Shown here: one piece after another, positions 37,174 to 48,197 of the stretch
Layout of the letters: the number at the start of each line of letters is the position of its first letter
Position numbering within the stretch: position 1 is the stretch's first letter
Assembly: GCF_009649845.1 (NCBI RefSeq)
Contig: NZ_WJIE01000015.1
Coordinates: forward strand, 62,001 to 126,000
Source of the DNA: Polyangium spumosum
Lineage (GTDB): Bacteria > Myxococcota_A > Polyangia > Polyangiales > Polyangiaceae
DNA length: 64,000 bases
Direction: 5' to 3'
Position numbers and translations under genes: made by a program
The notes under the pieces: model-generated
Told to the model about the DNA's origin: nothing
The model's input: only the letters and a program-made list of their open reading frames with translations
Database searches by the model: none

Positions 37174-38223
37174 ATGCGTATCGCGATGATCGCGACTCCG
37201 TTCATCCGGATGCCGCCCATCGGCTACGGGGGAACCGAGCTCTTCTGCTACGAGCTCGCGGAAGAGCTCGACACGCGTGGCCACGACGTCACCGTGTTCA
37301 CGACGGGTGACTCCGTCACGAGCTGCCGCAAACGCGCGCTCTATCACCGCCCCGTCTGGCCACCCGCCGCGGCCGACGAGCTCAACCACGCCGCCTGGGC
37401 GCTCGCCGAGGTCGCGCGGGGCGACTTCGACGTCGTCCACTTGAACAGCCCGCTCGGCGTCGCGCTCGCGGGGTTCTTGCGTGTGCCGATCGTTCACACG
37501 ATGCACCACCATCGCGAAGAGTCGTACTCGCGGATCTTCGCCTCGCACCAGGGGATCTACCACGTGGCGATCAGCCGGCGTCAGCTCGAGCTCGAGGTCC
37601 CGCTCGCCCGCGCGCGTGTCATCCACCACGGGCTGTCGCCGCGGCGGTATCCGCCGAGCCAGCGCGACGAGGGCTACCTCGCGCACATCGGACGCTATTG
37701 CGAGGAGAAGGGCACGCACCTCGCGCTCGACATCGCCCGGCTCGCGGAGAAACCCATCCACCTCGGCGGCCGTGTCCATCCGCAGGATCGCGTGTTCTTC
37801 GACGAGCACATCGCGCCGCGGCTCGATCTCCCGGGCGTCATCGATCACGGCGAGGTCGACCACGAGCAGAAGGTCCGGCTCCTCTCGGGCGCGCGGGCGA
37901 TCGTGTGTCCTCTCCTCTGGGAGGAGCCCTTCGGCCTCGTCGCCGTCGAGGCCATGCTCTGCGGCACGCCGGTGATCGGCTTCGCGCGCGGCTCCTTCCC
38001 GGAGATCGTCGACGAGGGCGTGACCGGCTTCCTCGTGCCGCCCGACGACGTCGATGCCCTCGTCCGCCTCGCGACCTCCCCGGCGCTCGCGCACTTCGAC
38101 CGGGCCGCGTGCGCGCGCCGCGCCCGGGACCGCTTCAGCACCTCGGTCATGACGACCGCGTACGAGGCCGTCTACCGCCGTGCCGTCACGGGCGGAAAAG
38201 TGGCGCGCGCGCGTGTCGCGTGA
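37174..38223 (+). CDS. Glycosyltransferase family 4
   Basis: 349 residues, ATG 37174 with GGAGGG about 12 bases upstream. GT-B fold: N-terminal MRIAMIATPFIRMPPIGYGGTE (donor-domain Gly-rich loop), DVVHLNSPLG, HTMHHHREES, then in the nucleotide-sugar domain YLAHIGRYCEEKGTHLALDI and the EX7E-type EEPFGLVAVEAMLCGTPVIGF. Makes cell-surface glycans by transferring from a nucleotide sugar; the acceptor is unknown. No polysaccharide cluster surrounds it. Confidence 0.92.
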   Translation: MRIAMIATPFIRMPPIGYGGTELFCYELAEELDTRGHDVTVFTTGDSVTSCRKRALYHRPVWPPAAADELNHAAWALAEVARGDFDVVHLNSPLGVALAGFLRVPIVHTMHHHREESYSRIFASHQGIYHVAISRRQLELEVPLARARVIHHGLSPRRYPPSQRDEGYLAHIGRYCEEKGTHLALDIARLAEKPIHLGGRVHPQDRVFFDEHIAPRLDLPGVIDHGEVDHEQKVRLLSGARAIVCPLLWEEPFGLVAVEAMLCGTPVIGFARGSFPEIVDEGVTGFLVPPDDVDALVRLATSPALAHFDRAACARRARDRFSTSVMTTAYEAVYRRAVTGGKVARARVA

Positions 38224-38276
38224 GGCCTGCCGTTCCCGGTGGACAACGCGCCGCATCTCGACTGAACTCGCACGCC

Positions 38277-38765
38277 ATGCGCTGGTTCGTCACTCCAATC
38301 TTCTTCGTCGTCGTCGCGGGCTGCGGGGCGACGCAACCTGCGGGCGGCTCGGGCGCGACGGAGCCCTCCGGTCCGGCAGGCGCGGCAGAACAAGGCGCCC
38401 AGGCGGGGGCAGAGGCCGCGGACAAACCCACGAACCCGGAGACGGTGCCGCTCTCGGGTACGCTCTCGGACGAGCAGATCCAGGCGGCGGTGAACGAGAA
38501 CGTGAAGGCGTTCGACGCCTGTTACTCGATCGGCGCGGACAAGGAGGGCAAGCTCGCCGGGACGGTGACGATCCAGGCGACCGTCGGCCCGCTCGGCGCG
38601 GTGAACGAGGCGAGCGTGAAGAAGTCGACCGTGAAGAACAGCAAGGTCGACGACTGCGTGCGTGACGCGTTCAAGACGATCAAGTTCCCCAGGCCGGCGG
38701 GCGGGGGCACGGTGATGATCACCTACCCGATGACGTTCGGCGGCGAGGTCGTGCTCAAGAAGTGA
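38277..38765 (+). CDS. Lipoprotein with AgmX/PglI C-terminal domain
   Basis: 162 residues. Signal peptide and lipobox VAGC (MRWFVTPIFFVVVAGC), Gly/Ala linker, then the AgmX/PglI C-terminal domain: SDEQIQAAVNENVKAFDACYSIG, GKLAGTVTIQATVGPLGAVNEA, DDCVRDAFKTIKFPRPAGGG with the paired Cys typical of this TonB-C-like fold. In myxobacteria such domains occur in gliding and envelope proteins. It likely binds partners at the outer membrane. Start ATG 38277. Confidence 0.85.
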   Translation: MRWFVTPIFFVVVAGCGATQPAGGSGATEPSGPAGAAEQGAQAGAEAADKPTNPETVPLSGTLSDEQIQAAVNENVKAFDACYSIGADKEGKLAGTVTIQATVGPLGAVNEASVKKSTVKNSKVDDCVRDAFKTIKFPRPAGGGTVMITYPMTFGGEVVLKK

Positions 38766-38819
38766 GCACGTCCGCGCCGCGCAGCGCGGGCGAGGCGGGC
38801 AGGCGCCAGGGCCGCCGCG

Positions 38820-39218
38820 TCATTGCAGCCGCAGCAGATAAACCGCCACCCCCACCCCGAGCAAGGCGAGGCCAACCGACAGCACCACGCCCATCGAGGC
38901 GGGATGCGCGCGCGGCGTCTCGCCGCTGTTGTAACGCTCGATGAAGCGCGCGTGCTGCAATGCAGCGATCACGTTGACGAGGACCCCGAGGAGCACGAGC
39001 GTGGTGCCGAGCCACTGCGACGTCACCACCGACGGCGACGGCGACGGCAGGAGGCCACGCGACGCCGCGAGCTCGCGCAGGAAGATCCCGAACTTGGCCA
39101 CGACGAACCCGAAACCCATCAATGCCAGGCCCGTGCGCAGCCACGCGAGCAGCGTCCGCTCGGCGGCCATGGGAATACGCAGATCGTAATCCGATCGGGT
39201 GGGTCGAGGCTCGGGCAT
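38820..39218 (-). CDS. DUF202 family membrane protein
   Basis: 132 residues with three hydrophobic helices and the DUF202 signature at the N-terminus (LAAERTLLAWLRTGLALMGFGF-like: MAAERTLLAWLRTGLALMG followed by FGFVVAKFGIFLREL). C-terminal helix MGVVLSVGLALLGVGVAVYLL. Family members (YidH-like) are small inner-membrane proteins without an established reaction. Converges on the AgmX/PglI gene. Confidence 0.85.
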   Translation of the reverse strand: MPEPRPTRSDYDLRIPMAAERTLLAWLRTGLALMGFGFVVAKFGIFLRELAASRGLLPSPSPSVVTSQWLGTTLVLLGVLVNVIAALQHARFIERYNSGETPRAHPASMGVVLSVGLALLGVGVAVYLLRLQ

Positions 39219-39261
39219 ACCTCTCCCTGCGTATCACCCTCCCGGCGGCGCGGCTACTCGC

Positions 39262-41385
39262 TCACGTTTTCTCGAGCGACAGCTCCGACACCCCGTCCTG
39301 GAACCGGATCCGCGCGAGCATCAGCTTCTCCTGCAACGCCACCAGCGCGATCGTCGCCTTCGAGGTCCGGTCGCTCACCTCCTGCATTTTTTTCTCCAGG
39401 CTCTGCATCAGCGGCCCTGCGCTCTTCACCACTTTCAGCGTCACGATCTGCGCGTGCAGCTCGTCCATCCGCTGCCGATACTCGGCGAGCTCCTCGCGGG
39501 TCGTCGAGATCCGCTGCTCCAGGTTCCCCATTTCTTTTTGCAGGTCGAGGAGCCCCCCCACCGCCTCCTTCAGCCTCTCGCTCACCCCCTTCCCCGACAC
39601 GTACACGCGCACCATCTCCATCCCCACGTCATTGCGCAGATCCGTCGTCTGGAAGACCGGCGTCTCCTCGGCGATCTCGACCTCCACCTTCTCCCCGGCC
39701 CCGATCTCCACGCGGAACAGATACGCCTCGCCCATCCGCTCCCTCGACGTCGGGGCCTTCGCCAGCGTGTACCCCTTCGCCACCGTGTGCCGCACGTACA
39801 CCGTCGCCTCGCCCTGCGACCGATTCGTCATGACGAGCGTCTTCCGGCGCGTGTGCTTCACCTCCGTCTGGAAGACGCCCCGCTGCACCGACAGGATCCG
39901 CGTGATGGCGTCCGCCTCGTCGTCCTTGCGCTCCACCACGATCTGCCGGTCGAGCGCGAATGGAATGAACGCGAACGAGCGCGCCGGGATCGGGTCACTC
40001 ATCCCCTCGCCGACGAATTGGCCGTCCCCGAACACCGTGACCGGCCCGCTCTCCAGCACCGATTCCGTCGGGTTCTTGAGGCGCACCGCCTTGAACGGGA
40101 ACGTCGCGTTGCCGCGCGTGCTCTCCGGGTCGTAGAAATACACGAAGCCGCCCTCGGTCTCCGTGCTCAGGATCGAGACCATCGCGCTCGTCGTGCGGGG
40201 CACCGTCATCGGGATCGTCGACTCGAAATGGGACGTGCCGATCGGCTCGGCGCTCGCCGCCTCCGCGGGCGCGAGGCTCGCCGTGTTCTGCATTCGTGCC
40301 TCGGTCTCCGGCGCCTCCACGATGCTCACCCCGCCCTTGCGCCCCTCCTGCATGCCATTGCCCACGGCGACGATCTGCGAGGCCGGCAGCCCGGCGCGGA
40401 TGAGCTGCGTCCGCGCGCGGTTCGCCCGGTCGAGCGAGGCGGCTTGTTTGTCCCCGTCCTTCACGTCGGCATACCCCTCCACGACGATCTGCTTGCGGCT
40501 CTTCCGATACTTGTTCGCGAGCTGCTCGATCTGGATCTGCTCCTGGCTCTTCGGCGGCGGCGGAGGGGGCGGCGGCGGCGGCGGCGGCTGCCAAGGCGCG
40601 TCGCCGCGCGCCCTGGATGCGGTGCTGATCAGAACTTCGGACGAGCCCACGTCGATCACCGGCGCCTTTTCGCGGACCATACTCTCCGCCGCCGAACGCG
40701 ACACGACATACGCGAGCTTCGTATCGTCGAGGTTCGCGAGGATCCGCTTCTCCCCCTGCCCCGGCGTCCCCCCGTGTGTCGCCCCGCCCATCGGCGGCGC
40801 CTGCGCGAAGAGGCCGTCCGATTGCAACGTCTCTCGCTCGACCACGCGAATCGACCGCAGATCGAAGCGGAACGAGAGCGCCGAGCTCGACCCGACGCCG
40901 AGCTTGACCTGGTTCCAGTCCTCCCCCGAGGTGTTGTCCACGACGGCCCAGGCGTCGACCTTCGTTTTCCCGCTCTTGCCGATGGACACGCGATAACTCG
41001 GCTTCCACGAGGGCGCCTCGGTCACGTACGAGACCAGGAGCTTGTGCGGCCGCGGCCCCTTGAGCTGGATGTCCATGTTGACGAGGTTCCCCGCCGGCGG
41101 CTCCTCCCCCGCGAGCGCCGATCCCACGGTCGGATACGCGATGGGCGCGGGTTTGCCCGTCGTCGTGTCGATCACGGTGAGCGATTTCAGGAAATCATCG
41201 ACCTTGTCGTCGGGCACGCTCAGGCGGAGCGAGTCCCCGTCGATCTCGGCGTATCGCTCGAAATACGCCACGCCATTCCGATACACGACGACGCGCCCGA
41301 GCGTGGTGTCGCTGCGGACGAAGCTCGTGGCATTGCTACAGCCGAGGAGGAAGAAGAGCGAGAGGGGGGCGAGAACCTTGCGCAT
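39262..41385 (-). CDS. DUF4139 lipoprotein with inserted OmpA-like domain
   Basis: 707 residues. Signal peptide with lipobox LLGC (LAPLSLFFLLGC). The N-terminal part has the DUF4139/DUF4140 pattern (VVVYRNGVAYFERYAEI, APSWKPSYRVSI, VDNTSGEDWNQVKLGVGSS). In the middle a Pro12 run leads into an OmpA/Pal-type domain (EQLANKYRKSRKQIVVEGYADV, LDRANRARTQLIRAGLPA), then DUF4139 resumes (PFALDRQIVVERKDDEADAI, TLVMTNRSQGEATVYVRHTV) and ends in a long coiled coil (MGNLEQRISTTREELAEYR). DUF4139 proteins are mucoidy-inhibitor-like; the OmpA-like insert would bind peptidoglycan. Upstream GAGGTGC ribosome site. Confidence 0.82.
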   Translation of the reverse strand: MRKVLAPLSLFFLLGCSNATSFVRSDTTLGRVVVYRNGVAYFERYAEIDGDSLRLSVPDDKVDDFLKSLTVIDTTTGKPAPIAYPTVGSALAGEEPPAGNLVNMDIQLKGPRPHKLLVSYVTEAPSWKPSYRVSIGKSGKTKVDAWAVVDNTSGEDWNQVKLGVGSSSALSFRFDLRSIRVVERETLQSDGLFAQAPPMGGATHGGTPGQGEKRILANLDDTKLAYVVSRSAAESMVREKAPVIDVGSSEVLISTASRARGDAPWQPPPPPPPPPPPPKSQEQIQIEQLANKYRKSRKQIVVEGYADVKDGDKQAASLDRANRARTQLIRAGLPASQIVAVGNGMQEGRKGGVSIVEAPETEARMQNTASLAPAEAASAEPIGTSHFESTIPMTVPRTTSAMVSILSTETEGGFVYFYDPESTRGNATFPFKAVRLKNPTESVLESGPVTVFGDGQFVGEGMSDPIPARSFAFIPFALDRQIVVERKDDEADAITRILSVQRGVFQTEVKHTRRKTLVMTNRSQGEATVYVRHTVAKGYTLAKAPTSRERMGEAYLFRVEIGAGEKVEVEIAEETPVFQTTDLRNDVGMEMVRVYVSGKGVSERLKEAVGGLLDLQKEMGNLEQRISTTREELAEYRQRMDELHAQIVTLKVVKSAGPLMQSLEKKMQEVSDRTSKATIALVALQEKLMLARIRFQDGVSELSLEKT

Positions 41386-41593
41386 CGGGGCACCTCGTAA
41401 AAGACCTTCACGAGCTCCCTCAGCAGCGATCGTGCCACGTCGTTTTTGCTCGTGAAAACGGGCCGTCCGCCGCGCCGAGCTCGCCGCTGTCGACTGCCAG
41501 GCGACAAAGCCGTGGACTGCCAGGCGACAGGCCGGAGGTCGCGCCGCGGCACCGAGCTTGCTACCGGCCCCCGTCGAGGGAGGACCGCAGGGC

Positions 41594-42052
41594 ATGACGA
41601 TGACGACGCCGCCGCCGACCATCCTCGTTGGGCTGGACAGCTCGCCGCGGGCCCCTGCCGTGCTGGCGGCCGCAGCGGACCTCGCGCAGCGTTATGGCGC
41701 GACGCTCGTGGCGGTCCGCGCCGTGGAAATGCCCCGCGACGTGCCCACGCAGGAGCCACTCGCGACCGAGGACGGGCGCGCCGAGGCCCTGCTCGCCGCC
41801 GCGCGTCGCGAGCTCGACGCAGAGCTCGCGCGGCTCCCTGCCGGGCTCGGCGCGCGTCGCGAGGTGCGCGCGGGCGAGCCGGTCGACGTGCTCTGCGACC
41901 TCGCGACCGAGACGCGCGCGCGCTTCGTCGTCATCGGCGCGCACGGACACAGCGCCTGGCGCCGCGTGCTCGGCACGACCGCCGCGCGGCTGCTCGAGGC
42001 GGCGCGCACCTCCGTCGTCGCCGTGCGTGACCCGAGCGACGCCGACGAGTGA
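41594..42052 (+). CDS. Universal stress protein (UspA family)
   Basis: 152 residues. ILVGLDSSPRAPAVLAAAADLA at the N-terminus and the ATP-binding signature near the C-terminus, VVIGAHGHSAWRRVLGTTAARLLEAA (G-2X-G then G-T/S), ending TSVVAVRD, so it is probably an ATP-binding Usp. ATG 41594 is chosen over the longer frame from 41558 because the Usp fold begins there. UspA proteins help survive starvation and stress by an unclear mechanism. Confidence 0.88.
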   Translation: MTMTTPPPTILVGLDSSPRAPAVLAAAADLAQRYGATLVAVRAVEMPRDVPTQEPLATEDGRAEALLAAARRELDAELARLPAGLGARREVRAGEPVDVLCDLATETRARFVVIGAHGHSAWRRVLGTTAARLLEAARTSVVAVRDPSDADE

Positions 42053-42083
42053 GGTCATGCGCGCGCGATGCGCGGAAGCGTCG

Positions 42084-45000
42084 TCATCGCTGGGCGGCGT
42101 CGACCCGGGCCGCGGTCGTCGCCTCGACGCGGCGCACGCAGGCCTCGTGCGCCGCCCGCGCGGCGGCTTCGGGGACGTTCAGGAGGGCGATCCGGCGCTC
42201 GACGGGCATACAATAGGTCGTCGCCGACCACAACTTCGGATCCTCCGCGCCGGTGAGCGGCTCGAGGTCGGTCCAGACCCACGCGGCCTTGTCGTCCGAC
42301 GCCGTCACGATCCGCTCGCCGTCGGGGCTGTAGACCGCCGAATTGAGCACGAAATCGGAGCCGCGCAGCACGAGGGGCTCGCCGCTCCCGTCCGCGTTCC
42401 ATATCCGCACGGTCTTGTCCTGGGACGCCGTGACGATTCGCTTGCCGTCCGGGCTCCACTCCGCCGAATTGACCCAATGCTGGTGCCCCACGAGCACGAC
42501 CGGATCGCCGCTCCCGTCGGCGCTCCAGACCCGCGCCGTCCGGTCGTGCGACGCCGTGACGATTTGCTTGCCGTCGGGGCTGAAGACCGCGCTCCGGACG
42601 TTGCCCTGGTGATCGAGCAAGAGCCGGGGCTCGCCGCTCCCGTCGGCATTCCAGATCCGGACCACCTTGTCGCGGGACGCCGTGACGATCCGCCTCCCGT
42701 CGGGGCTCCACGAGGCCGCATTGACCGCGGCTTGATGGCCCTCGAGGACGAGCGGCTCGCCGCTCCCGTCGGCATTCCATACCCGCGCCGTCTTGTCCTC
42801 GGAGGCCGTGACGATCTGCTTTCCGTCGGGGCTCCACGAGGCCGATTTGACGGTGGCGAGGTGGCCACGAAGGACGAGCGGCTCGCCGCGCCCGTCGGCA
42901 TTCCATACCCGCGCCGTCCTGTCCTCGGAGGCCGTGACGATGGACCGGCCGTCGGGGCTCCACTCCGCCCAGTTGACGACATTCTCGTGGCCGCGCAGCA
43001 CCACGGGTTTGCCCCCGCCCTCCACGTCCCAGACCCGGGCCGTGTTGTCCCATGCGGCCGTGACGACCTGCCGGCCATCGGGGCTGAAGGACGCCCGGTA
43101 GACCATTCGCTGGTGCCCTTTGAGCAGCAAGGGCCTGCCCGTGCCGCCCGTGCTCCAGACCCGCGCCGTCTTGTCCGAGGAGACGGTGACGACGAACTTC
43201 CCATCCGGGCTGTACGACGCCCTCTGAATGGCGTCCTCGTGGCCACGAAACACCAGCGGATCTCCCGAGCTCTCCGCGGTGAAGAGGCGCGTCCCGTCCC
43301 CCTGGTTCGTCGTGAGGATCCGCCCGCCCTCGGAGATGAACGCGAGCGAATACACCCCGTCCTTGTAACCCGTGAGGATCTCGCTCTCCCCCGAGCCGTC
43401 CGCCCTCCACAGGCGCACCGTCTTGTCCCACGAGGCCGTGACGATGTGCTCTCCGTCGGGCCGGAACATCGCCGAATTGACGGGCGCGAGGTGACCACGA
43501 AAGACCAAGGGCGCGCCCGTGCCGTCGGCATTCCATACCCGCGCCGTCTTGTCCTCGGAGGCCGTCACGACGCGGGCGCCGTCGGGGCTGAAGGCCGCGG
43601 ATCGGAGCCCCTGCTCGTGCCCGCGGAGGATCACGCTTTCGCCCGCGCCGTCGCTCCGCCAGATACGCGCCGTCCCGTCCCGCGAGGCGGAGACGATTCG
43701 CGCGCCGTCGGGGCTCCACGCGACGGCCCGGACCGCGTCCTCGTGGCCCGTGAGGACGAGCGCGCCTCCCTCCCCGTCGGCATTCCAGATACGCACCGTC
43801 CTGTCCCACAACGCGCCGGCGATCCGGCGGCCGTCGGGGCTCCACGCCACCGATTGCACGGTCTCCTGTCCGGGCAAGAGCAGAGGCTCGCCCCGGCCGT
43901 CGGCGTTCCATACCCGGACGATCCCGTCCTCCGATGCAGTGGCGATTCGTCTACCATCGGGGCTGTAGGCCGCCGACGTCACCAGGGCCGGATGCGTGAG
44001 CACCACGAGGGCCGGTCCGCTCTGGAATGCCCAGCGCGCGAGCTCCGCAAAACCACGCGGGACCTCGGGCGCCTCCACCTCGCGCAGGAGCGAGAGCACG
44101 GTCGTCGGATCCCCCGAGAGCTCGCGCGCCGCGGCCATCCGCGTCGCGTTCCGCGCCTGCCTCGCCTCGGCCTGGGCGCGCGCCGCCTCCTCGTCCGCGT
44201 GGGAGGCCTGCTGATCGGCGCGCCGCGCGTGCTCCCCGGCGCGCAAAGCCAGGTACGACACGACCACCGTGATGGCGCCGAGCATCACGATGACCCCCAT
44301 GGCCACGCGGCGGCGCAGGCTCCGCTCGCGGTCGGACAGCGCCACGACGGCGAGCAGATACCGCTCCTCGCGCCGCCCGAGCCGGAAAGGCGCGCCCGCC
44401 GCCTGCGCGGCTCTCCGGCGCGAGAGCCATTGCCGCGCCTCCTCGGCGGCGCGATCCCGCCATACGAGCCCCTCGGACTCCCCGCTCGTGTCCCATTGCT
44501 GGGCCGCGGCGCGCAGCCGGGCGAGGAACTGCGCGTCCTTTTCGTTCTCGTCGAGCCAGTGCCGGAGCTTCGCCCACCGCTCGACGAGCGACTCGTGGAC
44601 GATCTCCACCACCTTGCCCTCCTTGTCGCCGTCCGTCTCGATGACGAGCAGCCGCGCGGCGGCGAGGTGCTGCACCACCTGCTCCGTCGCGTCGCCGCCC
44701 TCGGCGAGCTCGCGCAGCTCCGAGAGGCTCACGAGGGCGCGCGTGCGCTCCGGCGTCACGAGCCTCAGCAGAATCGACCGGGCGAGCGCCTGCTCCGGCC
44801 CCGAGAGCGTCGCGAGCACGGCGTCCGCGTGCGTGGAGAGCGCCCCCGCGACGCCGCCGAGCGCGCGATAACTCTCCCGGGAGAGGAGCTTGTGCTCGCG
44901 ATCCCGCGCCTCCCACAGCTTGGTCGCCGTGAATTGCAGGAGCGGCAAGGCGCTGCGCGTGTTCTCCAGGGTATCGAGCATCTGCTCGACGAGCTCGTCC

Positions 45001-46793
45001 CCCTCGAATCGATATCCCGCCGCCTCGATGGGCTTCGTCAAGGCGGCGCGTAGCCCCTCGCGGCCGAGGGGCGGCAAGAAGACGAGCCCGCGCGTCACCT
45101 CGGTGATGAAATGGCGATTGTCGACGAGCCGATCCAGGAAATCCGAGCGCATGGCGAGCACCACGCGCAGCGGCGAGGACGCGTCGTCGGCCACGCCCTC
45201 GAGGCAGGCGAGGAAGGACTTCCACTCGTCCGGGCTCGCGCCGAGGGTATAAAGCTCCTCGAATTGATCGACGAACAGGAGGATGTGGTGGTCCGGCCCC
45301 GCGCGACGGCACCACGCGCGGAGGCGCGCGCCGAGGTATCCGGGCCGGCTGCGCAGCGTCGCCGCGAGATCGTCGGTCTCGGAGGCGGGGGGAACACTCG
45401 CCCCGGACCCGGCGCCCTCGGGTGACTCGGAGACCTGGGCGAGCAGGTCGGCGAGCGCGGCGAGCGGCTTGCGCCCCGGCCGCAGGATGAAGGCCTCCCA
45501 GTGCCCCCCCGAGCGCTTCAAGGCCGGCAAGATCCCCGCGCGGACGAACGACGATTTGCCCGCGCCCGAGGGCCCGGTCACGACCACGAGCTGCTGGTTG
45601 CGCAGCCGCCCGAGCACGCCGGCGATGTCCCGATCCCGCCCGAAGAACCGCGCCGCGTCCGACTCCTGAAATGCCGAGAGGCCGGCGAAGGGGTTATCGT
45701 CCTCGGAGATCGCCGCCGCGCGCGGGCCGGTCGAGAGCGACTCGAGCGCGGCGCAGAGCTCCCGCGCCGAGCCGATCCGCTCGGCCTTGTGTTTCTTGAG
45801 GCATCGATCGACGAGGGCGCCCATCGCCCCGAGATCCGGCCGCGTCTCCAGCGCGCTCGGCATGGGGATCTCGAGCACCTGGACGCCGACGAGCCGCGCC
45901 ATGCTCACGGGCGCGAGCGGGTGCGCCCCCGTGACGAGCTCGTGCAGGATGATCCCGGCGGCCCAGAGGTCGCATTGTGGATCGACGTCGAGCCCCAGCC
46001 ATTGCTCGGGCGACATGTATGGCGGCGTGCCGACCACCGTCCCGTCCTCGGTCGTCGTGACGTCGTCGTCCTTTCGTGGCGCCGCGAGCGTCATCGTGCC
46101 CGTGTCATCGAGCGTGAATCGCTTGGCGATGCCGAAATCGAGCACCTTCACTTGCCCGCTCTCGGTCAGGAGGATGTTCTCCGGCTTGAGATCGCGGTGC
46201 ACGATGCCCATTTCATGCGCGCAGACGAGCGCCCGCGCGACGGGGATCATGATCTCCGCCGCCACGCTCGGCGAGACGCCCGCGGGCCGCTCGCGCTCGG
46301 TCATCCAGGCCCGGAGCGTGCGCCCCTCGAGGTATTCGAGCACCATGTAGGGGTACCCCTCGAGCTCGTCGACCTCGTAGACGACCACGATGCTCTCGTG
46401 CTTGCAGCGCGCCGTGGCCCGCGCCTCGGCCAGGAAGCGCCCGGCGCGTTTGCCCGTGTACCCGACGAGCAGCTTGATCGCGCAGAGCCGCGCGAGCCTC
46501 GTGTCACGCGCCAGAAAGACGCGCCCCATTCCTCCCTGACCGAGCTCGCGGATGATCTCGTAATGCTTGATCACGCGGCCGGGCTCGAGGGGGAGCGACT
46601 CCGCCGGCCGCGCGGGCGCGCCGAACGCGAGCGGCGACGCCGACGCGGACACCGACACCGTGGAGCGCGCCGGCGACTCCGGGTTTGGCGTGGCCACGAC
46701 CCGCGTGGTCCGAGCGAACGCGGGATCGGGCTCGATCTCCCTGACCGAAGCCTCCCCCGAAGGGTCTCGCTGGCTCTCCGGATGGCGCTCCAT
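42084..46793 (-). CDS. Ser/Thr kinase fused to STAND ATPase and 14 WD40 repeats
   Basis: 1569 residues. Kinase domain residues about 72-350: Gly loop [14 protein letters not shown]-type Lys in [39 protein letters not shown] NTPase follows: [15 protein letters not shown], Walker [10 protein letters not shown] near 408, [14 protein letters not shown] as Walker B. One membrane helix near 829-853 ([21 protein letters not shown]). The C-terminal 600 residues are 14 WD40 units, each about 43 residues ([23 protein letters not shown]), making two seven-blade propellers, presumably outside the membrane. Start is 16 bases after the FHA-sigma54 gene's stop. Predicted role: ligand or stress sensing by the propellers, gating a cytoplasmic kinase. 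Confidence 0.93.
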   Translation of the reverse strand: MERHPESQRDPSGEASVREIEPDPAFARTTRVVATPNPESPARSTVSVSASASPLAFGAPARPAESLPLEPGRVIKHYEIIRELGQGGMGRVFLARDTRLARLCAIKLLVGYTGKRAGRFLAEARATARCKHESIVVVYEVDELEGYPYMVLEYLEGRTLRAWMTERERPAGVSPSVAAEIMIPVARALVCAHEMGIVHRDLKPENILLTESGQVKVLDFGIAKRFTLDDTGTMTLAAPRKDDDVTTTEDGTVVGTPPYMSPEQWLGLDVDPQCDLWAAGIILHELVTGAHPLAPVSMARLVGVQVLEIPMPSALETRPDLGAMGALVDRCLKKHKAERIGSARELCAALESLSTGPRAAAISEDDNPFAGLSAFQESDAARFFGRDRDIAGVLGRLRNQQLVVVTGPSGAGKSSFVRAGILPALKRSGGHWEAFILRPGRKPLAALADLLAQVSESPEGAGSGASVPPASETDDLAATLRSRPGYLGARLRAWCRRAGPDHHILLFVDQFEELYTLGASPDEWKSFLACLEGVADDASSPLRVVLAMRSDFLDRLVDNRHFITEVTRGLVFLPPLGREGLRAALTKPIEAAGYRFEGDELVEQMLDTLENTRSALPLLQFTATKLWEARDREHKLLSRESYRALGGVAGALSTHADAVLATLSGPEQALARSILLRLVTPERTRALVSLSELRELAEGGDATEQVVQHLAAARLLVIETDGDKEGKVVEIVHESLVERWAKLRHWLDENEKDAQFLARLRAAAQQWDTSGESEGLVWRDRAAEEARQWLSRRRAAQAAGAPFRLGRREERYLLAVVALSDRERSLRRRVAMGVIVMLGAITVVVSYLALRAGEHARRADQQASHADEEAARAQAEARQARNATRMAAARELSGDPTTVLSLLREVEAPEVPRGFAELARWAFQSGPALVVLTHPALVTSAAYSPDGRRIATASEDGIVRVWNADGRGEPLLLPGQETVQSVAWSPDGRRIAGALWDRTVRIWNADGEGGALVLTGHEDAVRAVAWSPDGARIVSASRDGTARIWRSDGAGESVILRGHEQGLRSAAFSPDGARVVTASEDKTARVWNADGTGAPLVFRGHLAPVNSAMFRPDGEHIVTASWDKTVRLWRADGSGESEILTGYKDGVYSLAFISEGGRILTTNQGDGTRLFTAESSGDPLVFRGHEDAIQRASYSPDGKFVVTVSSDKTARVWSTGGTGRPLLLKGHQRMVYRASFSPDGRQVVTAAWDNTARVWDVEGGGKPVVLRGHENVVNWAEWSPDGRSIVTASEDRTARVWNADGRGEPLVLRGHLATVKSASWSPDGKQIVTASEDKTARVWNADGSGEPLVLEGHQAAVNAASWSPDGRRIVTASRDKVVRIWNADGSGEPRLLLDHQGNVRSAVFSPDGKQIVTASHDRTARVWSADGSGDPVVLVGHQHWVNSAEWSPDGKRIVTASQDKTVRIWNADGSGEPLVLRGSDFVLNSAVYSPDGERIVTASDDKAAWVWTDLEPLTGAEDPKLWSATTYCMPVERRIALLNVPEAAARAAHEACVRRVEATTAARVDAAQR

Positions 46794-46809
46794 GGACGCG
46801 ACTCCGCCC

Positions 46810-48195
46810 CTAGGGCTCGATACCGTGGCGACGCAGGAGCCGATAAAGATACGCGCGATCCATCCCCGCCGCGCCCGCGGCCCGCGCCACCTTGCCGTCG
46901 TGCAGGCGCAGGAGCGCCTTGAAATACCGGCGCTCGAAATCGGCGATCGCGCGCTCCCGCTCCGACGCGTACGGCGCCGTCGGATCCACGGAGAACCCCT
47001 CCTCCGCCGCCCCCGAGGCCTCGAACGTCGGCTCGATCGTGCGCAGGATCAGGCACCGCTCGACGTAATTCCGGAGCTCGCGCACGTTGCCGGGCCAGGC
47101 GCCATGGCGGAGCTGCGCGAAAAACTCCGGCGTGCGGAGCTGCTCGGCCGCCTCGCGTGGCGCGCGCAGCGACGCGAGGATCTCCTCGGCGAGCGCGGGG
47201 ATGTCCTCGGGGCGCCTCCGCAGCGGCGGCATTCCAATCGTGACGACCGCGAGGCGAAAATAAAGATCGGCGCGAAAACGCCCGGAGTTGACGTCCGTCC
47301 GGAGATCCCGGTTCGTCGCGGCGATCACGCGCACGTCGACGGGCTTGTAGCCATTCGATCCGACGCGGCGGACCTCACGCGCCTCGAGCGCGCGGAGCAG
47401 CTTCGGCTGAAGGTCGACGGGCAGCTCGCCGACCTCGTCGAGGAACAAAGTCCCGCCCGAGGCCTCCTCGAACGCGCCGACGCGCCGCTCGGTCGCGCCG
47501 GTGAACGCGCCTCTTTCGTGGCCGAAGAGCTCACTCTCGAGCAGGTTGCCGTGGATCGCGCCGCAGTCGACGATCACGAACGGCCCCTCGCCGCGCGTGC
47601 TCTTCTTGTGAATCGAGTGCGCCGCCTGGCTCTTGCCGGTGCCCGTCTCCCCCTCGAGCAGGACCGTCACGTCGCTCTCGGCCGCGCGGGCGAGCATCAC
47701 GAAGGTGGCGCGCATGACGGGCGAGACGCCCGTGAGCGAGCCGAAGCGTGTCTCCTCGGCGAGCGGGAGGTGGTTCGTCTCGGCGGCGAGATCGAAGCGG
47801 ATCACGGTCTTGCCGAGCCGGAGGAGGCTGCCGACACGAAGGAAGGCCTCGAGGATGGCGACGCCGTCGAGCAGGGTGCCGTTACGGCTCTTGAGATCGC
47901 GGACCCGGACGTTGCTCTCGTCGACGAGGATCTCGCAGTGGAAACGCGAGACGGTGGGGTCGTCGAGGATGAGGTCGTTGCGGTGGTGGGACCCGATCGA
48001 GCAACGATCGCCCGTGGACTGCCAGGTGACGCCGCGCGCGGGGCCCTCGACGACGGTGAGGCGGAAGCGGCGGACGGCGCCTCTCGTGGCGCCGAGGCCG
48101 TCGCCGTGGGTCAGGGTCGCGGAGGGCGTGCTCCGATCGCTCTCTCCTTGCCCTGCGGCGCGGCCCCGGCTCGACACGGCTCCCGGATCTACCAC
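46810..48195 (-). CDS. Sigma54-dependent activator with N-terminal FHA domain
   Basis: About 461 residues from GTG 48195, the first start after the merR stop (GTG 48177 is an alternative; a longer frame to 48288 overlaps merR and is less likely). FHA domain first: [24 protein letters not shown] and [11 protein letters not shown], which bind phosphothreonine. The AAA+ domain has Walker A GETGTGKS, the sigma54-contact loop GAFTGA in [13 protein letters not shown], and Walker [13 protein letters not shown]. The C-terminus is a Fis-type helix-turn-helix ([20 protein letters not shown]). FHA-sigma54 activators are a myxobacterial speciality and read out Ser/Thr kinase signals; the next gene is such a kinase, in the same operon. 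Confidence 0.92.
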   Translation of the reverse strand: MVDPGAVSSRGRAAGQGESDRSTPSATLTHGDGLGATRGAVRRFRLTVVEGPARGVTWQSTGDRCSIGSHHRNDLILDDPTVSRFHCEILVDESNVRVRDLKSRNGTLLDGVAILEAFLRVGSLLRLGKTVIRFDLAAETNHLPLAEETRFGSLTGVSPVMRATFVMLARAAESDVTVLLEGETGTGKSQAAHSIHKKSTRGEGPFVIVDCGAIHGNLLESELFGHERGAFTGATERRVGAFEEASGGTLFLDEVGELPVDLQPKLLRALEAREVRRVGSNGYKPVDVRVIAATNRDLRTDVNSGRFRADLYFRLAVVTIGMPPLRRRPEDIPALAEEILASLRAPREAAEQLRTPEFFAQLRHGAWPGNVRELRNYVERCLILRTIEPTFEASGAAEEGFSVDPTAPYASERERAIADFERRYFKALLRLHDGKVARAAGAAGMDRAYLYRLLRRHGIEP

Positions 48196-48197
48196 AA

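Noticed and set aside
41628-45053. Long plus-strand frame (about 1140 codons) opposite the WD40 kinase
   Set aside because: Repeats of DPRRLVxRRDD are simply the reverse of WD40 units; codon usage and domains support the minus-strand gene.
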